In this document: positions 26,709 to 34,869 of the stretch, piece by piece | Layout: each line of letters starts with the position of its first letter | Position numbering within the stretch: the first letter of the stretch is position 1 | Assembly (NCBI GenBank): GCA_035315885.1 | Contig: DATFXM010000065.1 | Coordinates: 16,366 to 80,365 of the forward strand | DNA from: DATFXM01 sp035315885 | Lineage (GTDB): Bacteria; Acidobacteriota; Blastocatellia; UBA7656 | Direction of reading: 5' to 3' | Length of the DNA: 64,000 nucleotides | Notes under the pieces: model-generated | Told to the model about the DNA's origin: nothing | Seen by the model: only the letters and a program-made list of their open reading frames with translations | The model's database searches: none | Made by a program: the position numbers and the translations under genes

Positions 26709-26737
26709 CCACTCAGAACTCAGAACTCAGAACTTCA
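26709..26737 (-). repeat. Heptad repeat at the coxM stop codon
   Basis: On the minus strand the stop TGA (26737-26735) runs into AGTTCTGAGTTCTGAGTTC-type sequence, three GTTCTGA units. Same orientation relative to the gene as behind the LOG-family and iron-sulfur subunit genes. Confidence 0.85.
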
Positions 26738-27601
26738 TTGCGCCCGCTGAGCAGCCGCCTCAATCGCCCGCCGTGCGTATACCTGTGCGAGGTGGTGGCG
26801 GTATTGCTCGGAGGCATACAAATCACCATTGATCGCTATTCCGTCGGTTACGGTGCTTGCCGCTTTTGAAATCGACTGCGCATCGAGGGGTCCGCCGATG
26901 AGCGCGTTTTCCACTCCAACCGCGCGATAGGCCTTGGAAGCCACTCCTGTGACTCCAACTCCCGCCGACTGACATCTTCCCTGTTGATCGCGAGTAATGG
27001 TAACCGCCACTCCGGCCACTGCAAATCCCGAGGCGGGCTGCGCAACCTTCATATAAGCCTGCCCCGTTCTTCCGCTTGGAAGCGCAATCCGGATTTCGCG
27101 AAGGATCTCTCCAGGTTCGAGCGCAGTTGTCAGCAGATCTACGAAAAAGTCATCGCACTTGATTACACGATCGCCCTTTGTGCTCGTGGCAACCAGCTCG
27201 GCTCTCAGCGCGATGATCGCGGCAGGCCAATCGGCCGCAGGGTCGGAGTGCGCGAGACTTCCGCCGATCGTACCCTTGTTACGTACCTGAACATCGCCGA
27301 TCTGCGCCGCGGTCTCTGGCAGCAGCGGACAGATCTGCTTCAGCGTCGTGGAGGATTCGAGCTGATAGTGTGTGGTCATTGCACCGATCCGAATCTGCCC
27401 GCCATCTTCGTTGATGTACGAGAGGTTCTGAATGCGACCGATGTCGATCAGAATCTGAGGCATCGCGAGCCTGAGCTTCATTGCAGGAATCAGGCTGTGA
27501 CCGCCGGCCAGGATTTTCGCATCATCGGCGTGCTGCGCCAGCAGGGCGATGGCCTCATCGAGCGTCTTCGGAGCCAGATAGTCGAACTGTGCTGGAATCA
27601 T
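26735..27601 (-). CDS. coxM: Molybdenum hydroxylase FAD-binding subunit (CoxM-like)
   Basis: A 288-residue FAD subunit. FAD-binding motifs are AGGHSLIPAMKLR (about 32-44) and TIGGSLAHSDPAAD (about 111-124); a CO-dehydrogenase-type C-terminal domain follows (about 180-285). It passes electrons from the iron-sulfur subunit to quinone or another acceptor. AGGAGAG lies before the ATG, and the gene starts 18 bases after the coxL stop, so co-translation with coxL is likely. Confidence 0.93.
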   Translation of the reverse strand: MIPAQFDYLAPKTLDEAIALLAQHADDAKILAGGHSLIPAMKLRLAMPQILIDIGRIQNLSYINEDGGQIRIGAMTTHYQLESSTTLKQICPLLPETAAQIGDVQVRNKGTIGGSLAHSDPAADWPAAIIALRAELVATSTKGDRVIKCDDFFVDLLTTALEPGEILREIRIALPSGRTGQAYMKVAQPASGFAVAGVAVTITRDQQGRCQSAGVGVTGVASKAYRAVGVENALIGGPLDAQSISKAASTVTDGIAINGDLYASEQYRHHLAQVYARRAIEAAAQRAQ

Positions 27602-27619
27602 GGTTCTCTCCTGCGGACC

Positions 27620-29977
27620 TCAGTTCACTTTGTTGATTATTCGCCAGATGTTCTCGGGCTTCATCGGCATATCCAGGTGGCGTACCCCGAGCGGTGAGAG
27701 CGCGTCCACTACTGCGTTCACGATGGCGGGCGTTGCGCCGATCGTGCCAGCCTCGCCGATGCCTTTTACTCCCATCGGATTCACCGGTGATGGAGTCTCG
27801 GTGCGGTCCAGTTCGAGCCACGGAATCATCGTAGCCTTTGGCAGCGCGTAGTCCATCAGCGTGCCGGTCAAAAGCTGACCCTGCTCGTCGTACACCGCTT
27901 CTTCGTAGAGAGCCTGCCCTATCGATTGTACGATGCCGCCGTGAACCTGGCCGTCCACGAGCATTGGGTTTAACACCTTTCCGCAATCGTCCACCGCGAC
28001 GTAACGCTGGAACTGGATTTCTCCAGTCTCCTTGTCGATCTCGACCTGGACTATGTGTGTTCCAAAGGGGAAGGTGAAGTTCGAAGGCTCAAAGAAGTTT
28101 GTTGCCGACAACCCGGGTTCGAAGCCGGGCGGTATCTTGTGAGCTACGTGTGCTGCGAGTGCGACCTCCTGAATTGAAATCGACGTCCGGGGTTCGCTCT
28201 TGCTTCCCCCGCTGTTAGCGACGGTGGCTGCCATCGCCGCCTCGACGCTGAAGCGGCCCTCCTTGAACGACACTGCCGCGGCCTCCACCCCTAGAAGGTG
28301 TGCTGCGAGCTGCGTAGCCTTCTCCTTCAGCTTTTGGATCGCGTTGAACACCGCAGTCCCGCCAACTGCTGTGCCGCGGCTTCCGAAGGTCCCGATCCCG
28401 TATTGAACGATCGAGGTGTCACCGTGAATCACCGTCACATCGTTGAGGTCAACGCCCAGCTCGTCAGCGGCAAGCTGCGCAAACGAAGTCTCCTGCCCCT
28501 GCCCGTGCGGCGAGGCGCCGGTCAATATCGTCACCTTGCCCGTAGGCTCGATTCTGACTGTCGCGCTCTCCCAGCCTCCGGCGGGAGTCGCCTGCGACGG
28601 CCCGATCGCGCAGATCTCGACGTATGTCGACACCCCGATGCCAACCAGCCGGCCCTGATCGCGGGCTTTCTTCTGAGCTTCGCGCATCGATTTGTAGTCG
28701 GCCATCCCGAGTGCCTTGTCGAGTGCGAGCTCGTAGTTGCCGCTGTCATAGAACAGACCGGTTGCGGTCTTGAACGGAAACTCAGTCGAAGCGGGAAAGT
28801 TCTTTCGACGGACTTCCACCACATCCTTGCCCAGCTCAGCCGCTACGAGATCCATTGCGCGTTCGATGACCTGAGTCGCCTCCGGCCGGCCTGCTCCGCG
28901 GTATGCGTCGGTAGACATTTTGTTTGTGAACACCGCGGTCACGTTCATCTGAATAGCCGCAATCTTGTAGCAGCCCGAGAGCATCAGGCCCGTCAATGTC
29001 GGGATCGCAGGAGTCAACAGTTGCAGGTACGCTCCCATGTCGGCGAAGACGTTGTAGCGAAGACCGGTGATTGTCCCGTCGTTCTTGCAACCGATCTCGA
29101 TGTAGCCGATCTGACCTCGGCCGTGAATAGTCGCCTGCATGTTTTCGCGACGAGTCTCGATCCACTTTGCGGGCTTTCCGTGCTGCATTGAGATCCAACC
29201 GACCAGCGCCTCTTCGGCATAGACGTTCAGCTTGGAGCCGAAGCCTCCACCGACTTCCGGCGCGATGACTCGGACTTTGTTCTCCGGCACCCCCAGCATG
29301 ATCGCTAGCTGCGTCCTGAGCAGATGCGGAATCTGCGTCGAGGACCAGATGGTCAATTCCTGTTCGCCGGGGTAGTAGCGCGCCAGTACTCCTCGAGGTT
29401 CCATCGCGATTGGAATCAAACGCTGATGTACGATCTTCTGCTTAATGACTTTGTCGGAAGCTTTGAGCGCCGCTTCGATGTCGCCCTCGCCCGAGGTCAG
29501 CCTGTAGGCGATGTTGTCGCCGTACTCCTCATAGACGAGAGGGCCGCCTTTTGCGGCCTGTTCGACATCCACGACCGCAGGGAGTTCTTCGTAATCGACC
29601 ATTATGAGGTCGATGGCATCCCGTGCGGCGTAACGATCGGTTGCTACTACGGCGGCGACTGGCTGTCCTGCGAAGACCACGTGATCGGTGGCTAGTACGC
29701 GGTAGTCGGGAACTTTCAGTCCGGGGAGTGCGCCGGCGCAGGGGACTGGTCCGACCTTTGAGCCGATGTCCGCGCCGGTATAAACGGCTACGACGCCGGG
29801 GGCGTGCGAGGCCTCGCTTACGTCGATGCTCTTGATTTTGGCGTGAGCATACATTGAGCGTAAGAAGGCTACGTAGAGGGTGTCGGGAAGTTTGATATCG
29901 TCGACGTAGTGACCGAGCCCGGTGATCAGTCTAGGGTCTTCGGTGCGTTTGACTCGCTGCCCAACGTACTTGGCCAT
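27620..29977 (-). CDS. coxL: Molybdenum hydroxylase large subunit, form II CoxL-like
   Basis: A 785-residue molybdopterin-cytosine-dinucleotide-type catalytic subunit. It has an N-terminal xanthine oxidase-like a/b hammerhead domain (about 18-130), then molybdenum cofactor-binding domains with GGGFGSK (about 243-249) and the C-terminal GVKGIGEAGTIGATPA, in which Glu is the catalytic base. The active-site loop reads AYRGAGR (358-364). True CO dehydrogenases (form I) carry AYxCSFR with a Cys ligand to copper; AYRGAGR defines form II, whose substrate is uncertain. So this is probably not a CO dehydrogenase proper but a hydroxylase of a carbonyl or N-heterocycle. Confidence 0.93.
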   Translation of the reverse strand: MAKYVGQRVKRTEDPRLITGLGHYVDDIKLPDTLYVAFLRSMYAHAKIKSIDVSEASHAPGVVAVYTGADIGSKVGPVPCAGALPGLKVPDYRVLATDHVVFAGQPVAAVVATDRYAARDAIDLIMVDYEELPAVVDVEQAAKGGPLVYEEYGDNIAYRLTSGEGDIEAALKASDKVIKQKIVHQRLIPIAMEPRGVLARYYPGEQELTIWSSTQIPHLLRTQLAIMLGVPENKVRVIAPEVGGGFGSKLNVYAEEALVGWISMQHGKPAKWIETRRENMQATIHGRGQIGYIEIGCKNDGTITGLRYNVFADMGAYLQLLTPAIPTLTGLMLSGCYKIAAIQMNVTAVFTNKMSTDAYRGAGRPEATQVIERAMDLVAAELGKDVVEVRRKNFPASTEFPFKTATGLFYDSGNYELALDKALGMADYKSMREAQKKARDQGRLVGIGVSTYVEICAIGPSQATPAGGWESATVRIEPTGKVTILTGASPHGQGQETSFAQLAADELGVDLNDVTVIHGDTSIVQYGIGTFGSRGTAVGGTAVFNAIQKLKEKATQLAAHLLGVEAAAVSFKEGRFSVEAAMAATVANSGGSKSEPRTSISIQEVALAAHVAHKIPPGFEPGLSATNFFEPSNFTFPFGTHIVQVEIDKETGEIQFQRYVAVDDCGKVLNPMLVDGQVHGGIVQSIGQALYEEAVYDEQGQLLTGTLMDYALPKATMIPWLELDRTETPSPVNPMGVKGIGEAGTIGATPAIVNAVVDALSPLGVRHLDMPMKPENIWRIINKVN

Positions 29978-29999
29978 GATGGGTCCCCCTTTTAAGATC

Positions 30000-30067
30000 T
30001 CAAATTTGAAATCTCAAAATTCAAGTCACGGATCTGAAATTTCAAATCTGAAATCTGAAATCCTTAG
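30000..30067. repeat. AAATTTG / GATTTCA heptad array behind coxS
   Basis: Between the coxS stop and coxL. Units such as AAATTTG, GAAATCT and GAAATTT recur every 7 bases. On the minus strand the array starts 7 bases after the coxS stop codon. Because AAATTT is itself palindromic the array can fold on itself. Confidence 0.85.
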
Positions 30068-30532
30068 TCATGATTTGCCGGCGGCGTGCTGAACAGCCTC
30101 AACTATGTGTTGATAGCCGGTACAGCGGCACAAGTTTCCTTCGAGCCCGTGTCGAATCTCTTCGACACTCGGATTGGGATTGCGCTCCAGAAGCTGAGCC
30201 CCGGACATGATCATGCCCGGTGTGCAATAGCCGCACTGGAGTCCGTGACGCTCCCAGAACCCTTCCTGTACAGGATGAAGGGCGCCGTTTGCCGCCAGAC
30301 CCTCGATGGTGGTGACGCTCGAGCCGTCTGCCTGAATGGCAAACATCGTGCAGGATTTCGTCGACTGGCCGTCAATCATGACCGTGCAAGCGCCGCAGAT
30401 CGAAGTTTCGCAGCCAACGTGCGTGCCGGTGAGTCCGAGGACGTCTCGAAGATAGTGGACCAGCAATAGCCGCGGTTCGATTTCGCTGTGATGGGTTGTC
30501 CCATTGACAGTGATGCTTACAGCTTTCTTCAT
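30068..30532 (-). CDS. coxS: Molybdenum hydroxylase 2Fe-2S subunit (CoxS-like)
   Basis: A 154-residue protein with two [2Fe-2S] clusters. The plant-ferredoxin-type site is CETSICGACTVMIDGQSTKSC (about 42-62, partly quoted) and the C-terminal helical site is CGYCTPGM...CRCTGY. It transfers electrons from the molybdenum centre to FAD. The start at ATG 30532 has GAGAGG 8 bases upstream; a GTG three codons earlier is the alternative. First gene of the S-L-M-G set. Confidence 0.94.
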   Translation of the reverse strand: MKKAVSITVNGTTHHSEIEPRLLLVHYLRDVLGLTGTHVGCETSICGACTVMIDGQSTKSCTMFAIQADGSSVTTIEGLAANGALHPVQEGFWERHGLQCGYCTPGMIMSGAQLLERNPNPSVEEIRHGLEGNLCRCTGYQHIVEAVQHAAGKS

Positions 30533-30619
30533 GGAAAGCACCTCTCTTGTTAGTTGGCGCGTAAAAGGAATGATTCAAAACCGACCCAAAAGTTATACAA
30601 CCTGCGAAGCGCACTTACA

Positions 30620-30746
30620 AGCTGAACGACTTGGTTTCTCGTTTCTGGTTAGTTCAACCCGGCGACACGCGCTCGATTAGTTCAACCCGAAACCAGAAAC
30701 CGTAAACCGTAAACCGTAAACCCTAAACCCTAAACTCTAAACTCCT
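30620..30746. repeat. GTTTCTG / GTTTACG / GTTTAGG heptads forming an inverted repeat at the ribF 3' end
   Basis: On the plus strand GGTTTCTCGTTTCTGGTTAGTTCAACCC (30631-30660, partly quoted) is mirrored by GGTTCAACCC-like and CCCGAAACCAGAAACC (30681-30701). This is continued by CCGTAAA (three units), CCCTAAA (two) and CTCTAAA, all exactly 7 bases. The final units encode the C-terminal residues and stop codon of ribF (30723-30740). Confidence 0.88.
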
Positions 30747-31682
30747 CCTTACCCACGCGGTGTCGAAGTATCGCAAAGTTCGGCGGTAGTCCTTGTCTAT
30801 CTGATCGCGTAACGCGTCGATCGAGTCGAACTTCTTTTCGTCTCGCAGCCTGTGAAGAAATCTCACGCGAATCGTCTTGCCGTACAGCTCTGAATCCAGG
30901 TCTACAACGTGAGTCTCGATTGATACCTCCATCCCCTCTTCGAAGGTAGGGCGAGTCCCGACGTTTGAAACAGAGCGCCTCCATTGCCCGTCGAGCAGCG
31001 TCAGAGTTACATACACGCCGTTGGAAGGGATCACCGTGTTGTGAGGTTTGATGTTGGCTGTGCCGTAGCTCAGCTTTGCGCGGCCGACCTTTCTTCCCTC
31101 CACCACCACGCCTTCAATGCCGTAGGGACGACCCAGCATCTTTCGCGCAAGGTTGATCCGGCCCGCGCCAAGCAATCGTCTGATCATCGTGGAGCTGACT
31201 CGGTGTTTGCGAATCAGTACTTCGGGTACATCTTCTGCGTGCCTCCCAAGCTCATCCGCAACCTGCTTCAACAACTCGAAACGCCCTTCGCGGTTGTGGC
31301 CAAAAGCGAATCCCTGACCGAGGTAAACTTCTCGCGCATCAAGCCGCCCAAAAATCGCCTGCTCGAGAAAATCCCGTGCGGTTACCCTCGCGAGCTCCGT
31401 CGTGAATTTCAGTACGATTACCTGATCTATCCCGAGGCGTTCGATGCCCTCCATCTTCTGCGAGAAGGTGTGAAGCAGCGGAGGCGCGGTTTCGGGCCTG
31501 AGCACTGCGCGTGGATGCGGATCGAAGGTGACTACAGTACCCGGCAGACCAAGCGCGCGAGCGCGTTCGACTACTCGCGACAGAATCCGCTGATGACCCA
31601 GGTGTAATCCGTCGAAGACACCGAATGTCAATACTGAAGGCGTGCGGATCTGCTTGGAATCAAGATCGACGAAGATGTTCAT
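30723..31682 (-). CDS. ribF: Bifunctional riboflavin kinase / FAD synthetase
   Basis: 319 residues. The N-terminal nucleotidyltransferase domain has GVFDGLHLGHQ (about 22-32) and the SSTMIRRLL segment (about 170-178). The C-terminal flavokinase domain has GRKVGRAKLSYGTANI, where the usual GFPTAN appears as SYGTAN with the Mg-binding Thr and Asn kept. It makes FMN and FAD from riboflavin, the cofactors used by both FAD subunits in this window. The ATG overlaps the preceding MBL-fold gene by 4 bases. Its last residues (EFRV) and stop codon are written in GTTTAGA/GTTTAGG heptads. Confidence 0.94.
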   Translation of the reverse strand: MNIFVDLDSKQIRTPSVLTFGVFDGLHLGHQRILSRVVERARALGLPGTVVTFDPHPRAVLRPETAPPLLHTFSQKMEGIERLGIDQVIVLKFTTELARVTARDFLEQAIFGRLDAREVYLGQGFAFGHNREGRFELLKQVADELGRHAEDVPEVLIRKHRVSSTMIRRLLGAGRINLARKMLGRPYGIEGVVVEGRKVGRAKLSYGTANIKPHNTVIPSNGVYVTLTLLDGQWRRSVSNVGTRPTFEEGMEVSIETHVVDLDSELYGKTIRVRFLHRLRDEKKFDSIDALRDQIDKDYRRTLRYFDTAWVRRSLEFRV

Positions 31683-32449
31683 GCGGTAGTCGAAGGAGTA
31701 ACTTCGAGCTCCAGGCCATCATACGCAATCTCGACTCCGGCCGGAAGGTGCTCACTGGTTTCGGCGTGCTTGATGTCGTGCGATATGTGCGTCAGCAATG
31801 CCTGGCGTGGTTTGAGTCTGCGAATGTATTCGAGAGCTTGCTCCAGATTCATGTGTGTCGGATGGCTTTTGAACCTGAGCGCATCGATTACGAGCAAGTC
31901 GAGATGCATCAGCCGGCTGCAGGTTTCCTCGGGAATCAGGTTGCAGTCGGTTACATACGCGAAGCCGCCGATCCTGAAAGCGCTGACCTCGAGCCTTCCG
32001 TGGATCACCGGCAGTGTTTCCACGTCCGCTCCGAGAAGATTGAACAAACCCTCGATCCGATGCGGGATGATTCTGGGCAAGCCTGGATACTCGGACGGCT
32101 GAAAAGCGTAGGAGTACACGCGCTTCAAGCCCACCCAGGTGGTCTCGGTTGCGTAACACGGAATCGCGCCGGTTCTGAACATGAGAGGCCTGGCATCGTC
32201 CAGGCCAAAACAGTGATCGGCGTGCGAGTGGGTGAACAGAATTGCGTCCAACTTCTTGAGCCCAATTCTGAGGGCCTGCTGTCTGAAATCGGTGGACGCA
32301 TCAATCAGGATGTTGTGTCCGCCGTACTCAACCAGAACCGATGTGCGGAGACGCTTGTCTCTGGAGTCCTCCGACAGACAGGTCGCACACTCGCAGCCGA
32401 TTGAGGGCACTCCGACCGAAGTGCCCGTTCCGAGGAAGGTGACTCTCAT
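31679..32449 (-). CDS. PhnP-like MBL-fold phosphodiesterase
   Basis: 256 residues. The N terminus FLGTGTSVGVPSIGCECATC matches the PhnP-type signature with structural-metal cysteines. The metallo-beta-lactamase motif THSHADH (about 74-80) is followed by further His/Asp ligands (VIHGRLEV, YVTDCN, LTHISHD). PhnP hydrolyses cyclic phosphoribosyl phosphate in phosphonate use, but many related proteins stand outside phn operons, as here. It overlaps DUF1844 upstream and ribF downstream by 4 bases each, a tight operon. Confidence 0.88.
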   Translation of the reverse strand: MRVTFLGTGTSVGVPSIGCECATCLSEDSRDKRLRTSVLVEYGGHNILIDASTDFRQQALRIGLKKLDAILFTHSHADHCFGLDDARPLMFRTGAIPCYATETTWVGLKRVYSYAFQPSEYPGLPRIIPHRIEGLFNLLGADVETLPVIHGRLEVSAFRIGGFAYVTDCNLIPEETCSRLMHLDLLVIDALRFKSHPTHMNLEQALEYIRRLKPRQALLTHISHDIKHAETSEHLPAGVEIAYDGLELEVTPSTTA

Positions 32450-33087
32450 CGTCTTTTCGAAAGCGAAACGAACTGCATGCGAAGGTCGGCCAGGAGCCCT
32501 TCCATCAGGTTCTCCTCGTCAGCGGTGAGGTTCCCTTTTGTCTTCGTCTGCAGAAGCGCCAGCAAGTCGATCATGTGACGGGCGGCCGGCAGATCTATTG
32601 AGGGCGGCTCCTCCTGTCCGGGCATCTGCACCATGCCAAGGTGCATTGCTGCTTCCACTCCGAGCATGTTTACCAGCGACAGGAACGTAGCGGGCGGCAT
32701 ATCCGAAGGTTGCGCGGCAGAGGCCTTTGAGTACGACTGCTCGACGGCGTCATGTTGGGGCGTCCGCGCGCTTTGGCGTGCGGCAGGCTCGGCAGCGCTG
32801 GCCGCCGAAGCGCTTGTCACGCCGCCTCGCGCCGATTCCGAGCGGGTTTCGCTCTGGGCCTCGGCTTGCGGAGGCGGAAACGAGACGACGTTGTCGCTTC
32901 GCGCTTGCGCGGACGCAGGAGTGCTGGGTTGATTTGTTCGGGCAGGCGCTTCGGCGGCGGCTTCGGGCGGCGCGGCAGCTGATGGGTCTAACGGGTTCTT
33001 TACGGAAGTCTCTTCTCTGGGAGTGCCGTCGGCATTGAATTTTCTTCGGTCGGTGACTTTGAATGTTGAATCTTTTTCGTTAGGCAT
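32446..33087 (-). CDS. DUF1844 protein
   Basis: 213 residues. A basic N terminus (FKVTDRRKFNADGTPRE), a long Ala/Pro/Ser/Gln-rich low-complexity middle (about 30-120), and a C-terminal DUF1844 helical domain (about 123-205). The latter contains FLSLVNMLGVEAAMHLGMVQMPG and HMIDLLALLQTKTKGNLTADEE (parts quoted). The function of DUF1844 is not known. First gene of a three-gene overlapping operon with the MBL-fold protein and RibF. Confidence 0.87.
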   Translation of the reverse strand: MPNEKDSTFKVTDRRKFNADGTPREETSVKNPLDPSAAAPPEAAAEAPARTNQPSTPASAQARSDNVVSFPPPQAEAQSETRSESARGGVTSASAASAAEPAARQSARTPQHDAVEQSYSKASAAQPSDMPPATFLSLVNMLGVEAAMHLGMVQMPGQEEPPSIDLPAARHMIDLLALLQTKTKGNLTADEENLMEGLLADLRMQFVSLSKRR

Positions 33088-33217
33088 AAGGTCCTATTCT
33101 AAGTTGTCAGGGTAGGCAAACACAAAATGCTAGCATTTGGAGGGCTCGGGATAAAGTCACCTCATGGGCGTCACTGTACTGCGGTCTTCGGGGGAGTTGT
33201 GCTTTCGGGCAAAACAA

Positions 33218-33268
33218 TCTCAGATTTGAGATTTGAAATTTGAGATTTGAAATTTGAAATTGGACCGG
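33218..33268. repeat. GAGATTT / GAAATTT heptad array
   Basis: Six 7-base units of AGATTTG/AAATTTG type between the DUF1844 start and the DUF1254 stop codon (33304). The array is 36 bases past the stop, farther than in most other cases. Confidence 0.85.
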
Positions 33269-33303
33269 CGGCAAAGCCAACTATTCTTCTACCGCCAACT
33301 CTT

Positions 33304-34686
33304 CTAGCCTGCGTGTTGAACTCCGGGCGGAGCCCATTTGCCAGTCGTTGCCTCAGCTTTCGGGAGATAGAGCCGGATCGTCAGATTGAATAAGGCGAGC
33401 GGCGCAGGCAGCCAATTCGACTCCTTCTCTTTCCCCGGAGATACATTCTGGATATAAAGATCCAACGACCCATCTTCGTTGTACTGCAGTTTGTCCCGGT
33501 CCCCGATCGCATAGCGCCGCAGCGGGTTCTCCGCGAAGTAGCCGTCCGCGTTGTAAAGAGTGATCGACCAGAACGCATAAGCCGGCGGCGTGTCACCCTT
33601 CTCGAAATGAATGACGTACCGGCCGCTCCCAGCCAGGTTTGCACCTTTTGAGTCGACAGACGTGCTCGCATAGATCGCTTCTTCAGGAGGCAGCGCGCCG
33701 AGCCCAATCATCGCAATAGCAGCTCGATCCAAATACTCCGTGCCGTACCGGCCAATGTTTCCAGCCATGAAGTGCCATCCGTTGCGTAACGTCCCGGCGC
33801 CTCTCGCGTGCTCGATTATCTTCGCCTGTGCGTCCTTCACTGCGCGGTCAAGACTCTGCCGAGCCTCCGTAGTGAGTTTCGATTCGTCGAACTGTGCTCC
33901 AGGCTCAATCCCGACTGCCTTCAGATCCTTGAGCACCGGCGCATCGTCCGTATGGAGACGTGTTGTTTTCAATACCGCTGCGAGATAGGAAAAATAAGCT
34001 GCGCCATCCATTCTCGAAACCTGCAGCGGCGGAGGGGTTTTGCGGTCCAGTTTCGGATTTGCCGGACGATAACAGCAATCCTCCGGTGCGGGTTTTGACT
34101 GCAGCCAGAGATTCAGCGGCGTAAGAGTGAACTCATGCTGAAGCGTTAGGGGCGCGGACAGGTCCCTCGTGCTATCGACCTTTATTCGGCCCAGTAGCCA
34201 AACGATGTTCGTAGGAGATTTGATCTGCTTAACATTCCCTGGAATATCGCCTTTCCAGTCCGGCCCGACAACCACAAAGTTGCCGGCCGCCATACCCGTG
34301 GCACGCGTGCCGACCATCGCAAACGTCTCGGTCCACGCGTCGAGCATCTGCATGACGTAATAGCGGCCCTTGCTGTTGGGTACCGACAAGACCATCGGTT
34401 CCGCTGTGAGATCGAGCCATGCAGTCGAGTAGAGGGTGTCGTTATTCGGTCTTACTATCGACTTGAAGTCGGCCGCCGGCAGCGACGGCGAATGAAAGAA
34501 GTAGTTGAACGATTTGCGTCGCTGATCCTTCGTGAGATCCGCAATCACCAGCGGATAGCCAAACAGATAAGCCTTCACCGCAGCTTCATAGACGCGATCC
34601 TGGGACTGCAACGTCTCGGCCCGGTTGCTCTGCGTCTGAGCTGACAAAGCCAAAATCGCAACCAACGACACGCGTAGAATTCTCAT
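33304..34686 (-). CDS. DUF1254/DUF1214 secreted protein
   Basis: 460 residues with a signal peptide (MRILRVSLVAILALSAQTQS). A DUF1254 domain (about 55-185, YLFGYPLVIADLT, RPNNDTLYSTAWLDL, RYYVMQMLDAWTE) and a C-terminal DUF1214 domain (about 340-450, FWSITLYNADGYFAENPLRR, IQNVSPGKEKESNWLPAP, quoted in part) follow. The pair occurs in many bacterial exported proteins and has no agreed function. Start 34686 is chosen for the GGAG 6 bases upstream; an ATG five codons earlier is also in frame. Confidence 0.88.
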   Translation of the reverse strand: MRILRVSLVAILALSAQTQSNRAETLQSQDRVYEAAVKAYLFGYPLVIADLTKDQRRKSFNYFFHSPSLPAADFKSIVRPNNDTLYSTAWLDLTAEPMVLSVPNSKGRYYVMQMLDAWTETFAMVGTRATGMAAGNFVVVGPDWKGDIPGNVKQIKSPTNIVWLLGRIKVDSTRDLSAPLTLQHEFTLTPLNLWLQSKPAPEDCCYRPANPKLDRKTPPPLQVSRMDGAAYFSYLAAVLKTTRLHTDDAPVLKDLKAVGIEPGAQFDESKLTTEARQSLDRAVKDAQAKIIEHARGAGTLRNGWHFMAGNIGRYGTEYLDRAAIAMIGLGALPPEEAIYASTSVDSKGANLAGSGRYVIHFEKGDTPPAYAFWSITLYNADGYFAENPLRRYAIGDRDKLQYNEDGSLDLYIQNVSPGKEKESNWLPAPLALFNLTIRLYLPKAEATTGKWAPPGVQHAG

Positions 34687-34869
34687 GATTCTCCAATACA
34701 CCGACTTACTCTCTAGGCTAATCCGCGATCACGACCCGGTCTTTCGCCAATCCTCCGGTAGCGACAAGACGCCCGAGCTTGATCCGTCAGGCACTCGACC
34801 TCACGATGTGCCGGAATCTAGTTGATTGACGTGAGGAGCGCAAGCCTGACAACAGGGCTGTACCAGCGG

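Noticed and set aside
27620..30532. Aerobic CO dehydrogenase
   Set aside because: The large subunit has the form II loop AYRGAGR and not AYxCSFR, so CO oxidation is not supported.
30700..30740. Telomere-like CCCTAAA repeats
   Set aside because: Only two exact units, embedded in a continuum of CCGTAAA and CTCTAAA heptads; it is one of the local heptad arrays.
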